The notes under the pieces are model-generated. The model was not told the DNA's origin. It made no database searches and was given only the letters and a program-made list of their open reading frames with translations. 64,000 nucleotides of DNA. Origin: Sphingomonas montanisoli (GTDB taxonomy: Bacteria > Pseudomonadota > Alphaproteobacteria > Sphingomonadales > Sphingomonadaceae). The first letter of the stretch is position 1. Each line of letters starts with the position of its first letter. Where the stretch lies: assembly GCF_008274695.1 (NCBI RefSeq), contig NZ_VTOU01000002.1, positions 372,001-436,000 of the forward strand. Reading direction: 5' to 3'. Below are positions 18,358-26,897 of this stretch, piece by piece. The position numbers were made by a program, and so were the translations under genes.

Positions 18358-18756
18358 ATGCGTAACAATGAAACTGCCGAAGGCCGCTCCGTCCGCCTGC
18401 TCCGCGTTGGCGAGCAGGTGCGCCATGCGCTGTCCGATATCCTGACGCGCGGCGAGGTGCATGACGAGACACTGGCCAAGCACATGGTCTCGGTCACCGA
18501 AGTCCGCATGTCCACCGACCTGAAGCACGCGACCGTCTTCGTGAAGTCGCTGCTCGGCCGCGATGAGGAGGTGGTGCTCAAGGCGCTGCGCACCCATACC
18601 GCCTTCTTCCAGAGCGAGGTCGCGCGGCGCGTGAACACCAAATATGCGGCCAAGCTGAAGTTCATCGCCGACGAGAGCTTCGACGAGGGCAGCCATATCG
18701 ATGCGCTGCTGCGCAAGCCCAGCATTGCGCGCGATCTGGGCGAGGGCGAGGGCTGA
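18358..18756 (+). CDS. rbfA: 30S ribosome-binding factor RbfA
   Basis: Cold-shock ribosome assembly factor that binds the 16S 5' end region. The 132 residues show the RbfA KH-like fold: [39 protein letters not shown] and [20 protein letters not shown] chose the ATG at 18358; an in-frame GTG at 18331 lies in the repeat hairpin and adds residues absent from the family. It is the last gene of the rimP operon, followed by a convergent histidine kinase gene. truB, which normally follows rbfA, lies 5 kb away on the other strand. Confidence 0.94.
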   Translation: MRNNETAEGRSVRLLRVGEQVRHALSDILTRGEVHDETLAKHMVSVTEVRMSTDLKHATVFVKSLLGRDEEVVLKALRTHTAFFQSEVARRVNTKYAAKLKFIADESFDEGSHIDALLRKPSIARDLGEGEG

Positions 18757-18798
18757 CTTTCCCATCCGCCCCCGGAGGGGGAGGATCCAGACGTCGTT

Positions 18799-19803
18799 TC
18801 AGCCCTCGCTCGGCAACCTCATCCGCGCCGCAGCACCCGTTTCGTTCGACAGCGTGAAGCTTGCCTGCAGTTGCTTGGCCAACATGCGGGCGAGGCGCAG
18901 GCCCATGCTGCGGCTCTCGGCAAGGTCGAAGCCGTCGGGCAGGCCGCAACCATCATCGACGACGGTCAGCCCGATATGGCCGGGTTCGCGTCGCACATGG
19001 ATCGCGATCGTGCCGATGTCGCGATCGGCGAACCCGTGCTCGAGCGCGTTGGCGATCACCTCCGCGATGATCAAGGCGACCGGGATCGCGGCATCGGGTG
19101 ACAGGACGACGCCATCATCGGATTCGATCGTGCAGATGATACCCGGCTTGCCGCTGGCGTCGATCATGTCGGCCGCAATCTGGCGCAGATAGTCGGGCAA
19201 ACTCAACCGATCGCCATTCGGATCGTGGAGCTGCCGCTGGATCCGGCCGATCAGGCCCAGCCTGCGCGCAGCCTCGTCGAGGGCGGCGCGCGCGGCCTCG
19301 TCCTTCACCTCGCGACGCTGCAGGGTCAGCAGTCCACTGACGACCTGCAGGTTGTTCGAAACGCGATGCTGCAACTCGCGGAACAGGATTTCGCCTCGCT
19401 CGACGAGCGCCGCATTGCGCTCGCGTTCGGCGATCAGGCGCCGATTGGTCTTTTGCAGCCAGTCGACCAGGACGATGTCGACGCCGGCCACGAAGGCGTA
19501 GAAGCCCAATGCGAACATCACCTGGGGCGAAAGGTCGAACGCGTTCGAAGGGGGAATGAAGAAATACCACGCCAGCACGCCGCCCAGAACCGCCGCGAGC
19601 GTGCCCGCGCGCCAGCCGAACAGGAATGCGGTCAGGATGATCGCGGGAAAGAAGCTGACATAGGGATAGCCCACCGGAAGCGCCGGTGCCGCGAAATAGC
19701 GGATGGCGAAGGCGATCGTGATGATGCCGATCGCCCCGGCCTGGCCCAGCCACGGCCGCTCGGCGGCCAGCGGCAGCCGTTCAAGGAAACGGGTGCGATT
19801 CAC
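18799..19803 (-). CDS. Membrane sensor histidine kinase, DUF4118 plus HisKA_2 type
   Basis: 334 residues from a GTG at 19803 that overlaps the stop of the upstream gene (GTGA). The N-terminal third is hydrophobic with about four membrane segments (GIITIAFAIRYFAAPAL, FFPAIILTAFLFGW, TLAAVLGGVLAWYFF, ALGFYAFVAGVDIVLV), matching DUF4118. A phosphoacceptor HisKA_2 motif follows (FRELQHRVSNNLQVVSGLL), then an HATPase with VIANALEHGF (N box), VVDDGCGLP and SMGLRLARMLAKQL. HisKA_2/HWE-type kinases in alphaproteobacteria often feed the general stress response; no response regulator gene is adjacent. It is convergent with rbfA. Confidence 0.9.
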   Translation of the reverse strand: MNRTRFLERLPLAAERPWLGQAGAIGIITIAFAIRYFAAPALPVGYPYVSFFPAIILTAFLFGWRAGTLAAVLGGVLAWYFFIPPSNAFDLSPQVMFALGFYAFVAGVDIVLVDWLQKTNRRLIAERERNAALVERGEILFRELQHRVSNNLQVVSGLLTLQRREVKDEAARAALDEAARRLGLIGRIQRQLHDPNGDRLSLPDYLRQIAADMIDASGKPGIICTIESDDGVVLSPDAAIPVALIIAEVIANALEHGFADRDIGTIAIHVRREPGHIGLTVVDDGCGLPDGFDLAESRSMGLRLARMLAKQLQASFTLSNETGAAARMRLPSEG

Positions 19804-20312
19804 CGGCCGCGCGCTTCGTCCAGCAGGCGGCTGGCGCGCAGGTAGATCTCGACGCGGTATAGGGTCAGGACTCCGATCGCGAACCCGACGAAGATGTCGG
19901 TGACGAGCGTCGCGCCCATGTGCCAGCGCGCATCGCCCATCTCGACCGCCGATCGCAGAGCCCATCGCACCCCGATCAGCGCGACGATGAAGATCAGCGC
20001 GGCAGGCGATGTCGTCTGGTTGATTTCATGTGTCTCCGGGTCGACGCCGATGTGGATCAGCCGTGCGCGCTGCCAGCCGACGGCACCGCCCAGCACCGCC
20101 GCGATCGCAACCCACAGCCAGCCGAGGCCGACGGGCGGAAGCTGGGAGAAGATGAAGATGGCGAAGGCGATGAAGATCGTGGGAATGATCCACAAGGTCT
20201 CCAGCCGCAGCCGCCGGGCCTTGCCGACATTGCGCAGCCGCATGAACAGCACGAAGGCGATGATCGCCCCGGTGATCGCGTAGCGCGTCAACTCGGCCGC
20301 CGTCAGGTGCAT
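19800..20312 (-). CDS. CcdC-like (DUF1453) membrane protein
   Basis: 170 residues with about five membrane segments, starting with TRYAITGAIIAFVLFMRLRN. The R-rich motif RNVGKARRLRLETLWIIP is typical of the CcdC/DUF1453 family; Bacillus CcdC lies beside cytochrome c maturation genes. The start at 20312 has a G-rich ribosome site upstream; longer frames lack one. The gene overlaps the downstream histidine kinase by four bases, so the two proteins are co-translated and may work together at the membrane. Function not established. Confidence 0.8.
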   Translation of the reverse strand: MHLTAAELTRYAITGAIIAFVLFMRLRNVGKARRLRLETLWIIPTIFIAFAIFIFSQLPPVGLGWLWVAIAAVLGGAVGWQRARLIHIGVDPETHEINQTTSPAALIFIVALIGVRWALRSAVEMGDARWHMGATLVTDIFVGFAIGVLTLYRVEIYLRASRLLDEARGR

Positions 20313-20374
20313 CTCTGATCCGCCCCCCAAACCACGCGGCGGGCGAAATGTAACATGGCGATTCCACGCCCGAA

Positions 20375-20408
20375 ACAAAAAAGGGAGGCTCCTTTCGAAG
20401 CCTCCCTT
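20375..20408 (-). terminator. Rho-independent terminator downstream of pnp
   Basis: AAGGGAGGCT / AGCCTCCCTT (10 bp, 20381-20408) is followed on the minus strand by TTTTTTG. It lies 25 bases past the pnp stop and may also work weakly in the plus direction. Confidence 0.85.
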
Positions 20409-20433
20409 TCTGTTCAGCTATCTGAAGGACCGA

Positions 20434-22758
20434 TCAGTCGTCGTCGCGCTTCAGGAAAGCGGGGGCGAACTCGGGCGCGGGGCCGTCGTCATTGCCACCT
20501 TCCGAACGCTCGCGGCGCGGACCACGGTCTCCGCCGTCGCGGCGCGGGCCACGACCACGGTCGCCATCGCGACGGGGGCCGCGATCGCCGTCACGGCGCG
20601 GGCCACGATCGGGACGGTCGCCGCGCGGTTCGCGCGGTTCGCGGGCCGGACGGGTGTCTTCCAGCTCTTCGCCGGTTTCCTGATCGACGACGCGCATCGA
20701 CAGGCGAACCTTGCCGCGCGGATCGATCTCGAGAACCTTGACCTTGACCTCCTGGCCTTCGGTCAGCGCGTCCGAAACCTTCTCGACGCGCTCGTTCTTG
20801 ATCTCCGAGACGTGGACGAGACCGTCCTTGCCGCCCATGAAGTTCACGAACGCGCCGAAATCGACCAGGTTGACGACCTTGCCGTTGTAGATCTTGCCCA
20901 CTTCGGCCTCGGCGACGATGCCGATGATCCAGTTACGGGCGGCTTCGATCTTCTCCGGCTCGGACGAGCTGATCTTGACGGTGCCGTCATCGTCGATGTC
21001 GACCTTGGCGCCGGTGGTGGCGACGATCTCACGGATGATCTTGCCGCCGGTGCCGATGATGTCGCGGATCTTGTCCTTGGGAACCGACATCGTCTCGATC
21101 CGCGGCGCGTGCGCCGACAGCTCGGTGCGGGTGTGATCGAGCGCCTTGGCCATCTCGCCCAGGATGTGGGCGCGGCCTTCCTTGGCCTGCGTCAGCGCGG
21201 CTTCGAAGATCTCGCGGGTGATGCCGGCGATCTTGATGTCCATCTGCATCGTGGTGATGCCTTCGGACGTGCCCGCCACCTTGAAGTCCATGTCGCCGAG
21301 GTGATCCTCGTCGCCCAGGATGTCGCTGATCACCGCGAAGTCCTTGCCTTCCAGGATCAGGCCCATCGCGATGCCCGAGACGGGGCGCTTGATCGGCACG
21401 CCGGCGTCCATCATCGCGAGCGAACCGCCGCACACCGTCGCCATCGACGACGAGCCGTTGGACTCGGTGATGTCGCTGGTCAGGCGGATCGTGTAGGGGA
21501 ACTCTTCCTTGGTCGGCAGGACGGCGTGCAGCGCGCGCCAGGCGAGCTTGCCATGGCCGACTTCACGACGACCCGGCGCGCCGAAGCGACCGACTTCACC
21601 GACCGAATAAGGCGGGAAGTTGTAGTGGAGCATGAAATGCTCGTAGCGCAGGCCGGTCAGGCCATCGATCATCTGCTCCGATTCCTTGGTGCCCAAGGTG
21701 CAGGTGCTGATCGACTGGGTCTCGCCGCGGGTGAACAGCGCCGAACCGTGCGCGCGGGGCAGGAAGTGCGCTTCCGCGACGATCGGACGGACCGTCTTGG
21801 TGTCGCGGCCGTCGATGCGGCGGCCTTCCTTGAGGATCGCGGTGCGGACGATGTCCGCCTCGATCTTCTTGACCAGCTTCTGCGCGGCCATCTGCTCCTG
21901 TGGCGTCCGGTCGGCCATCGCCGCCTTCGCCTTCGCGCGCGCTTCGTTGAGCATCGCGGCGCGATCGGACTTCAGCGTGGTCTTGTAGGCAGCGGCGATG
22001 TCGTCGCCGATCAGCTTCTTCAGCTCGGCCTTGACGGCCGAGGTGTCGGTCGCGGCCTTCAGTTCCCACGGATCCTTCGCGGCCTTCTCGGCCAGCTTGA
22101 TGATCGCGTCGGCGGCCACGCGGCATGCGTCATGCGCGAACAGGACGGCGCCGAGCATGATCTCTTCCGAAAGCTCCTTGGCTTCGGATTCGACCATCAT
22201 CACCGCGTCGTGCGTGGCAGCGACGACGAGGTCGAGCTCGCCTTCGGCAACCTGGCTGTCGGTCGGGTTCAGCTGATATTCGCCATCCTTGTAACCGACG
22301 CGCGCGGCGCCGATCGGGCCCATGAAGGGCACGCCCGAGATGGTGAGCGCAGCCGACGCGGCGACCATCGCCAGGATATCGGGCTCGTTCTCGCCGTCAT
22401 AGCTGAGAACCTGCGCGATCACGTTGATCTCGTTGTAGAACCCTTCGGGGAACAGCGGGCGGATCGGGCGATCGATCAGGCGGGAGACCAGGGTCTCCTT
22501 CTCGGTCGCGCCGCGCTCACGCTTGAAGAAGCCGCCGGGGATGCGGCCGCTGGAGAAATACTTCTCCTGATAATGGACGGTCAGCGGGAAGAAGTCCTGC
22601 CCTTCCTTGACGCTGCGCGCCGCGGTGACGGCGCAGAGGACGACGGTTTCACCGAGGGTCGCGAGCACCGCGCCGTCGGCCTGACGGGCAACGCGGCCCG
22701 TTTCCAGCGTGAGGGTCTTTCCGCCCCACTGGATTTCTACCTTCTTGGTATCGAACAT
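20434..22758 (-). CDS. pnp: Polyribonucleotide nucleotidyltransferase (PNPase)
   Basis: Phosphorolytic 3'-5' exoribonuclease of the RNA degradosome. The 774 residues have two RNase PH-like domains separated by an all-helical domain, then a KH domain ([20 protein letters not shown]) and an S1 domain ([19 protein letters not shown]). Beyond the S1 domain is a tail of about 60 residues made of repeated RGPRRDGDR-type units, with an acidic tip DDD. The arginine-rich tail is longer than in most PNPases and may bind RNA. rpsO lies upstream on the same strand, as is usual, and a strong terminator follows. Confidence 0.97.
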   Translation of the reverse strand: MFDTKKVEIQWGGKTLTLETGRVARQADGAVLATLGETVVLCAVTAARSVKEGQDFFPLTVHYQEKYFSSGRIPGGFFKRERGATEKETLVSRLIDRPIRPLFPEGFYNEINVIAQVLSYDGENEPDILAMVAASAALTISGVPFMGPIGAARVGYKDGEYQLNPTDSQVAEGELDLVVAATHDAVMMVESEAKELSEEIMLGAVLFAHDACRVAADAIIKLAEKAAKDPWELKAATDTSAVKAELKKLIGDDIAAAYKTTLKSDRAAMLNEARAKAKAAMADRTPQEQMAAQKLVKKIEADIVRTAILKEGRRIDGRDTKTVRPIVAEAHFLPRAHGSALFTRGETQSISTCTLGTKESEQMIDGLTGLRYEHFMLHYNFPPYSVGEVGRFGAPGRREVGHGKLAWRALHAVLPTKEEFPYTIRLTSDITESNGSSSMATVCGGSLAMMDAGVPIKRPVSGIAMGLILEGKDFAVISDILGDEDHLGDMDFKVAGTSEGITTMQMDIKIAGITREIFEAALTQAKEGRAHILGEMAKALDHTRTELSAHAPRIETMSVPKDKIRDIIGTGGKIIREIVATTGAKVDIDDDGTVKISSSEPEKIEAARNWIIGIVAEAEVGKIYNGKVVNLVDFGAFVNFMGGKDGLVHVSEIKNERVEKVSDALTEGQEVKVKVLEIDPRGKVRLSMRVVDQETGEELEDTRPAREPREPRGDRPDRGPRRDGDRGPRRDGDRGRGPRRDGGDRGPRRERSEGGNDDGPAPEFAPAFLKRDDD

Positions 22759-22902
22759 TGGGTTTCCTTGTCTCCGAACGCCCTATGCGTTCGGGGCCTA
22801 TGCCGGCGGCCGTTCTGGCCGCCGTGTGGGGCGACCCGCCTCAGGGCCGCCGTGGCGGGATCTTGTGCCCGCCGTCCTGCCCGATGCCGAATTGCATTGG
22901 GC

Positions 22903-22935
22903 CGGAAAGAAGAACGGCCCCGCGAAGGGGGCCGT
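22903..22935 (-). terminator. Rho-independent terminator after rpsO
   Basis: ACGGCCCC / GGGGCCGT with loop GCGAA-type (22914-22935) is followed on the minus strand by TCTTCTTTCC. Together with the 150 further bases before pnp it suggests that pnp can be transcribed from its own promoter. Other small GC-rich hairpins occur at 22780-22850. Confidence 0.7.
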
Positions 22936-22949
22936 CCGGTCTGTTGGGC

Positions 22950-23219
22950 TTACTTGCGCAGGCCCAGCTTGGCGATGAGAGCGGCGTAGCGTCCCGCGTC
23001 CTTCTTCTTCAGATAGTCGAGAAGGCTGCGGCGCTTGTTGACCAGCATCAGCAGGCCGCGGCGCGAATGGTTGTCCTTCGCGTGGGTCTTGAAGTGCTCG
23101 GTCAGGTTGGCGATGCGCTCGGTCAGGATCGCGACCTGGACCTCGGGGCTGCCGGTGTCGCCATCGACGCGGGCGTTGTCGGCGATGATGGCGGTCTTGC
23201 GCTCGGCGGTAACGGTCAT
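22950..23219 (-). CDS. rpsO: 30S ribosomal protein S15
   Basis: Primary 16S rRNA-binding protein of the central domain. Exactly the usual 89 residues, with the family core [39 protein letters not shown] and LLDYLKKKD. In many bacteria S15 represses its own translation through the mRNA leader; I did not identify that structure here. truB lies 24 bases upstream and pnp downstream on the same strand. Confidence 0.97.
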   Translation of the reverse strand: MTVTAERKTAIIADNARVDGDTGSPEVQVAILTERIANLTEHFKTHAKDNHSRRGLLMLVNKRRSLLDYLKKKDAGRYAALIAKLGLRK

Positions 23220-23243
23220 TTGTCTGTTTCCTTCGACATCGGA

Positions 23244-24125
23244 TCACATGTTCAGGCCGCGCACGACCCGGGTCTCGGGTCCGATGGTCTCCACGAGCGC
23301 GATGGGCGTATCCCCTTCGATCGCAAGTTGGAGGCCAGCTTGTGCGGCGATCCCGATCAGCTTCCGCCCCTCGCGGAGCGCCCTTGCCTGATCGGGAGTG
23401 ACGGATAGAGCCGGGATGTCGTCCAGCCCCGCCGTCAGCGGCAAGAGGAGTTGTTCAAGGCGCTGGGCCTTAGCGAATTCGTCCAGCTTGTCCAGTTGAT
23501 TCGCCTGGTCGAGCGTGAACGGACCCGCCTTGGTGCGCCTCAGCATCGTCACATGGCCGACGGTGCCCACCGCCTGCGCGATGTCCCGCGCGAGGCTGCG
23601 TATATAGGTGCCCTTGGAGACGCGGGCGGAAAGGGTGACGCTGCCCGCATCATGCCCGACCACCGACAGCGCGTGGATCGTCACGGCGCGCATCTTCATC
23701 TCCACCTCCTCGCCGGCACGGGCGAGGTCATAGGCACGCTGGCCGTCGATCTTGAGCGCGGAGTAGATGGGCGGCACCTGCTCGATGGGTCCGGTGAAGC
23801 GCGGCAGCACCGCCTCGATTTCCGCCAGCGTCGGCCGCACGTCCGATTCCGCCACGACCTTGCCTTCGAGGTCGAGCGTATCGGTCTGCACGCCGAAGCC
23901 GATCGTGAAGTCGTAGCCCTTGTCGGCGTCGAGCATCCGGCCCGACAGCTTGGTCGCCTCGCCGATGGCGATCGGCAGCACGCCCGTGGCGAGCGGATCG
24001 AGCGTTCCGCCATGCCCCACTTTGAACTTGCCGTAGCCGCCGGTGCGCAGTGCGCGCTTTACCGCCGACACCATCTGGGTCGATCCGGGGCCGATAGGTT
24101 TGTCGATGATGATCCAGCCGTGCAT
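23244..24125 (-). CDS. truB: tRNA pseudouridine(55) synthase TruB
   Basis: Makes pseudouridine 55 in the T-loop of tRNAs. The 293 residues start MHGWIIIDKPIGPGSTQMVS at the ATG at 24125; in-frame sequence further upstream is not family-like. The catalytic Asp lies in GHGGTLDPLATGVLP. The C-terminal part has a PUA-like domain ending in VVRGLNM. It is the first gene of the truB-rpsO-pnp group, which here runs towards the rimP-nusA-infB-rbfA operon instead of following it. Confidence 0.95.
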   Translation of the reverse strand: MHGWIIIDKPIGPGSTQMVSAVKRALRTGGYGKFKVGHGGTLDPLATGVLPIAIGEATKLSGRMLDADKGYDFTIGFGVQTDTLDLEGKVVAESDVRPTLAEIEAVLPRFTGPIEQVPPIYSALKIDGQRAYDLARAGEEVEMKMRAVTIHALSVVGHDAGSVTLSARVSKGTYIRSLARDIAQAVGTVGHVTMLRRTKAGPFTLDQANQLDKLDEFAKAQRLEQLLLPLTAGLDDIPALSVTPDQARALREGRKLIGIAAQAGLQLAIEGDTPIALVETIGPETRVVRGLNM

Positions 24126-24167
24126 GGCGCGCGGCCTTAGCGACCCCGCGCCCCTCACGCCAGCCGA

Positions 24168-24701
24168 TCAGTTCGCTGGCAGTTCCGCCTTGATCCGCTC
24201 GGCATCGGGGGTGAGTTGCTCGACGGTCTGGCGGGGGCCGCCCTTTTCGCCCCACGGCTGTCCCCTGTAGCGCGGGATCACATGGACGTGCAGGTGGAAG
24301 ACCGTCTGGCCATAGGCATTGTTCTGCTCGATCGAAAAGCCGTTGGCGCCCAGCGCTTTCATCTGCGCCTGCCCAACGCGCCGCGCGACGGCCATGATCT
24401 TGTCGAGATCGGCCAGGTCGATCTCGAGCAGGTTGCGTGCCTTCGACGTCTTCGAGATCACCAGCACATGCCCGCGCTCGACCGGTTGTATGTCCATGAA
24501 CGCGACGACCGCATCATCCTCATAGACCCTGGCGGCCGATGCCTCGCCCCGGATGATCTTCGCGAAGATGTTGTTCTGCTCGTAGCTGCCGGGAATCAGC
24601 GCCTGGGCCTGCGCGGCCGGCGTGACCCGCGGTGCAGGTATCGTCGCGCAGCCGGCGAGCAGTGTCATGCTCGCGATAAGACCGATCCGCTTCATCATCA
24701 T
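24168..24701 (-). CDS. HIT-family protein with lipoprotein signal
   Basis: 177 residues. The HIT domain (about 43-150) has NNIFAKIIRGEASAARVYED and the histidine triad QTVFHLHVHVIPR, the active site of nucleotide hydrolases/transferases. It is preceded by a lipoprotein signal peptide: KR, then a hydrophobic stretch, then lipobox LAGC with Cys18. This predicts an envelope-anchored enzyme, whereas HIT hydrolases are normally cytosolic. Three consecutive ATGs (24695-24701) are possible starts; the first overlaps the tdk stop (ATGA). Substrate unknown. Confidence 0.85.
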   Translation of the reverse strand: MMMKRIGLIASMTLLAGCATIPAPRVTPAAQAQALIPGSYEQNNIFAKIIRGEASAARVYEDDAVVAFMDIQPVERGHVLVISKTSKARNLLEIDLADLDKIMAVARRVGQAQMKALGANGFSIEQNNAYGQTVFHLHVHVIPRYRGQPWGEKGGPRQTVEQLTPDAERIKAELPAN

Positions 24702-25300
24702 GCCATTTGCCCCCCGGTCCCCGCCCAGCCCATCTGCGCCATGAAATGGCGGCGGCACAAAGCCACATAGCGTTCGTTGCCGCCCACCTCGATCTGCGCG
24801 CCCTGTGTTACGGCTTTGCCGTCGGCATCCATCCGCAGGTTCATCGTCGCCTTGCGCCCGCATGCGCAGATGCCCTTGAGCTCGACCAGCGAGTCCGCGA
24901 TCGCCAGCAAGGCGGCACTGCCGGGAAACAGCTCGGCGCGGAAATCGGTGCGTAGCCCATATGCCAGCACGGGCACGTCTAGCTCGTCGGCGATCGCCGC
25001 CAGCTGGAACACCTGTTCGCGGCTCAGCCACTGCGCCTCGTCGACCAGCACGCAGCCGATCGGCCCGTCGCCGAGCGCGGTGGCAACCTTGGCGAAGATG
25101 TCGCTGTCCTGCTCGATCGGGTGCGCATCCGCCTCCAGCCCGATCCGCGAGCTGATCGCGCCGGCACGAAAGCGGTCGTCGAAGGCGGCCGTGAACAGCA
25201 TCGTGCGCATGCCGCGCTCGCGATAGTTGAAATCGGCCTGCAGCAGCGTGGTCGATTTGCCGGCGTTCATCGCCGCATAATAGAAATAGAGTTTGGCCAT
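24698..25300 (-). CDS. tdk: Thymidine kinase
   Basis: Type II thymidine kinase of the salvage pathway, 200 residues. The P-loop is AAMNAGKSTTLLQ near the N-terminus, the Walker B-like motif VLVDEAQW follows, and the structural zinc site is made from GICACGRK and the later LCRRHF (Cys, Cys, Cys, His). The expected thymidine-binding lid lies between. Length is normal for the family. Four-base overlap with the downstream HIT gene. Upstream, on the same strand, lies the tmRNA gene. Confidence 0.96.
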   Translation of the reverse strand: MAKLYFYYAAMNAGKSTTLLQADFNYRERGMRTMLFTAAFDDRFRAGAISSRIGLEADAHPIEQDSDIFAKVATALGDGPIGCVLVDEAQWLSREQVFQLAAIADELDVPVLAYGLRTDFRAELFPGSAALLAIADSLVELKGICACGRKATMNLRMDADGKAVTQGAQIEVGGNERYVALCRRHFMAQMGWAGTGGQMA

Positions 25301-25352
25301 CGCCGCTGATGTAGCGGGCGGGTTCGTAGATCGGGAAGGGGTAAAGTGGGGA

Positions 25353-25415
25353 GCTTCTGTTGCTCGGTGCCCCCCGGACCGCCGGATTCCGCTTCTGTTG
25401 CCCGGTGCGGACCGA
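25353..25415. repeat. Imperfect tandem duplication at the tmRNA 3' end
   Basis: GCTTCTGTTGCTCGGTG (25353-25369) and GCTTCTGTTGCCCGGTG (25391-25407) differ at one base and lie 38 bases apart; each is followed within a few bases by CGGACC. This is a short local duplication covering the end of the coding part of ssrA. The rest of 25301-25352 holds nothing that I recognise. Confidence 0.6.
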
Positions 25416-25684
25416 ACCGCGCTAAGCCTAAGTAACTTTGTCCGTGAGGACTAGGTTACGCGGCGATCGCGAGTGCCTCGTTATCGTTAGCACTTGTAGT
25501 TTTGAACGGTTTAACGGCTCATTCAGGCCGGGCAAACTGCCGCCTTTGAATACACGTCGATCCTAGTTCGGCCCCATCATGAAGCCCGGAAAACCGGGCT
25601 TTGTGGTGGAGCCGCCGGGTACCGCCCCCGGGTCCGCTGCATCTATTACACGGCACGATTTATCACCATAGCCGGCAAGCCGGC
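25385..25684 (-). ncRNA. ssrA: tmRNA, circularly permuted two-piece form
   Basis: Rescues stalled ribosomes. On the minus strand the acceptor half comes first: a T-arm-like CCGGG-loop-CCCGG, acceptor strand CGGCTCC (25614-25608), discriminator A, and encoded CCA ending at 25604. An excised linker (25603-25576) with a GCCCGG/CCGGGC hairpin follows. The coding half starts GGGGCCG at 25575, which pairs with CGGCTCC to give the G3-U70 wobble that alanyl-tRNA synthetase needs. GGATCGAC follows. The tag frame at 25491-25456 encodes ANDNEALAIAA and a stop, then a GTCC-TCAC-GGAC hairpin. A TATATC -10 element lies at 25691-25696. Outer ends are approximate. Confidence 0.93.
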
Positions 25685-25728
25685 CCGACCGATATAGGAC
25701 GGGTCGCAGCGGATTTGAAGTGCGGTAA

Positions 25729-26166
25729 TCAGCCCTTCTTTTTCAGCTCGGCCAGAATCTCACGCAGCAGCACGACATCCTCGGGTGGCGCCGCCGGGGC
25801 TGCGGGCTTGGCTTCTTCGACCTTGTCGAGTTTGCGGACCGCGCGGACCAGCAGGAACATCACGAACGCCACGATCAGGAAATTGACCGCGATCGTCGCA
25901 AACTGGCCGAAGCCGATCATCGCGACACCGGCCTTCTTCAGATCGGCGTAATTGGTCGCCGAACCCACGAAGTCGGCCGGAATCGCGCCCAGGCGCAGGA
26001 AATAGCTCGAAAAATCGAGCCCGCCGAAAATATACCCGATCAAGGGCATGATCAGATCGTCGGTCAACGACGACACGATCTTGCCGAAGGCCGCGCCGAT
26101 GATGACCGCCACGGCCAGATCGACCACATTACCCTTGTTGATGAACGCCTTGAAATCGTTCAGCAT
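25729..26166 (-). CDS. mscL: Large-conductance mechanosensitive channel MscL
   Basis: Homopentameric safety valve opened by membrane tension in hypo-osmotic shock. The 145 residues show the N-terminal amphipathic helix [19 protein letters not shown], the first pore helix with [16 protein letters not shown], the periplasmic loop, the second membrane helix ([18 protein letters not shown]), and the C-terminal helical bundle ending in KKKG. Start ATG at 26166; longer frames upstream are not conserved. Single gene, upstream of ssrA on the same strand. Confidence 0.96.
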   Translation of the reverse strand: MLNDFKAFINKGNVVDLAVAVIIGAAFGKIVSSLTDDLIMPLIGYIFGGLDFSSYFLRLGAIPADFVGSATNYADLKKAGVAMIGFGQFATIAVNFLIVAFVMFLLVRAVRKLDKVEEAKPAAPAAPPEDVVLLREILAELKKKG

Positions 26167-26305
26167 AAGCTCGCTCCTCCAATGCTGTGCAGGGTCCAAG
26201 CATCCCGTTCGTGCAACAAAGGTCAAGCTCGGCCATTGAAGCCGTAACGAACCGCGCTTACTTGCCTATTCGGCTAATACAGCCGTCAACAGGGATTCAC
26301 GCCAG

Positions 26306-26896
26306 ATGACCGATCGTCGTTTCTCCGTCCTCATGCTCGCCCCCGTCGCCGCGATCGCGGTGTCCGGCTGCGGCATCAACTCGGTGCCCGCCGCGCAGGA
26401 AGAGGCGAAGGCGAAATGGGCCGACGTGCAGACCCAGTATCAGCGCCGCGCCGACCTGATCCCCAATCTGGTCAACACGGTGAAGGGCTATGCCAAGCAG
26501 GAATCGACCGTCCTGACCGACGTCACCAATGCCCGCGCCCGCGCGACCGGCATCCAGCTGTCGGCCGACGATCTGAGCGATCCCGCCAAGGTGAAGGCGT
26601 TCGCCGATGCGCAGGGCCAGCTTTCGGGTTCGCTCAGCCGGCTTCTGGTGGCGTCGGAAAACTACCCCGACCTCAAGTCGTCCGACCAGTTCATGGCGCT
26701 GCAGAGCCAGCTCGAAGGCACCGAGAACCGGATCGCGATTTCGCGTCGCGACTATAACGAGTCGGTGCGCAGCTATAACACGCTGATCCGCACCTTCCCG
26801 ACCGCGATCGGCGCCAAGGTGTTCCACGGCGCGCAGCCGATGCAGCCGTTCGAGGCCGCAGCGGGTTCGGACAAGGCGCCGAGCGTCAGTTTTTAA
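26306..26896 (+). CDS. LemA family lipoprotein
   Basis: 196 residues. The signal peptide has a lipobox-like VSGC. The LemA helical bundle follows: YQRRADLIPNLVNTVKGYAKQE, then VTNARARATGIQ, LSGSLSRLLVASENYPDLKSS and the conserved ISRRDYNESVRSYN. LemA proteins are periplasm-facing helical proteins of unclear function that are usually encoded beside TPM (YgcG) proteins, as here: the next gene begins two bases after this stop. Confidence 0.92.
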   Translation: MTDRRFSVLMLAPVAAIAVSGCGINSVPAAQEEAKAKWADVQTQYQRRADLIPNLVNTVKGYAKQESTVLTDVTNARARATGIQLSADDLSDPAKVKAFADAQGQLSGSLSRLLVASENYPDLKSSDQFMALQSQLEGTENRIAISRRDYNESVRSYNTLIRTFPTAIGAKVFHGAQPMQPFEAAAGSDKAPSVSF

Positions 26897-26897
26897 C

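Noticed and set aside
20812-22989. Long open frame antisense to pnp (725 codons)
   Set aside because: Arg/Asp/Gly-rich shadow translation caused by high GC at third positions of pnp; no family motifs.
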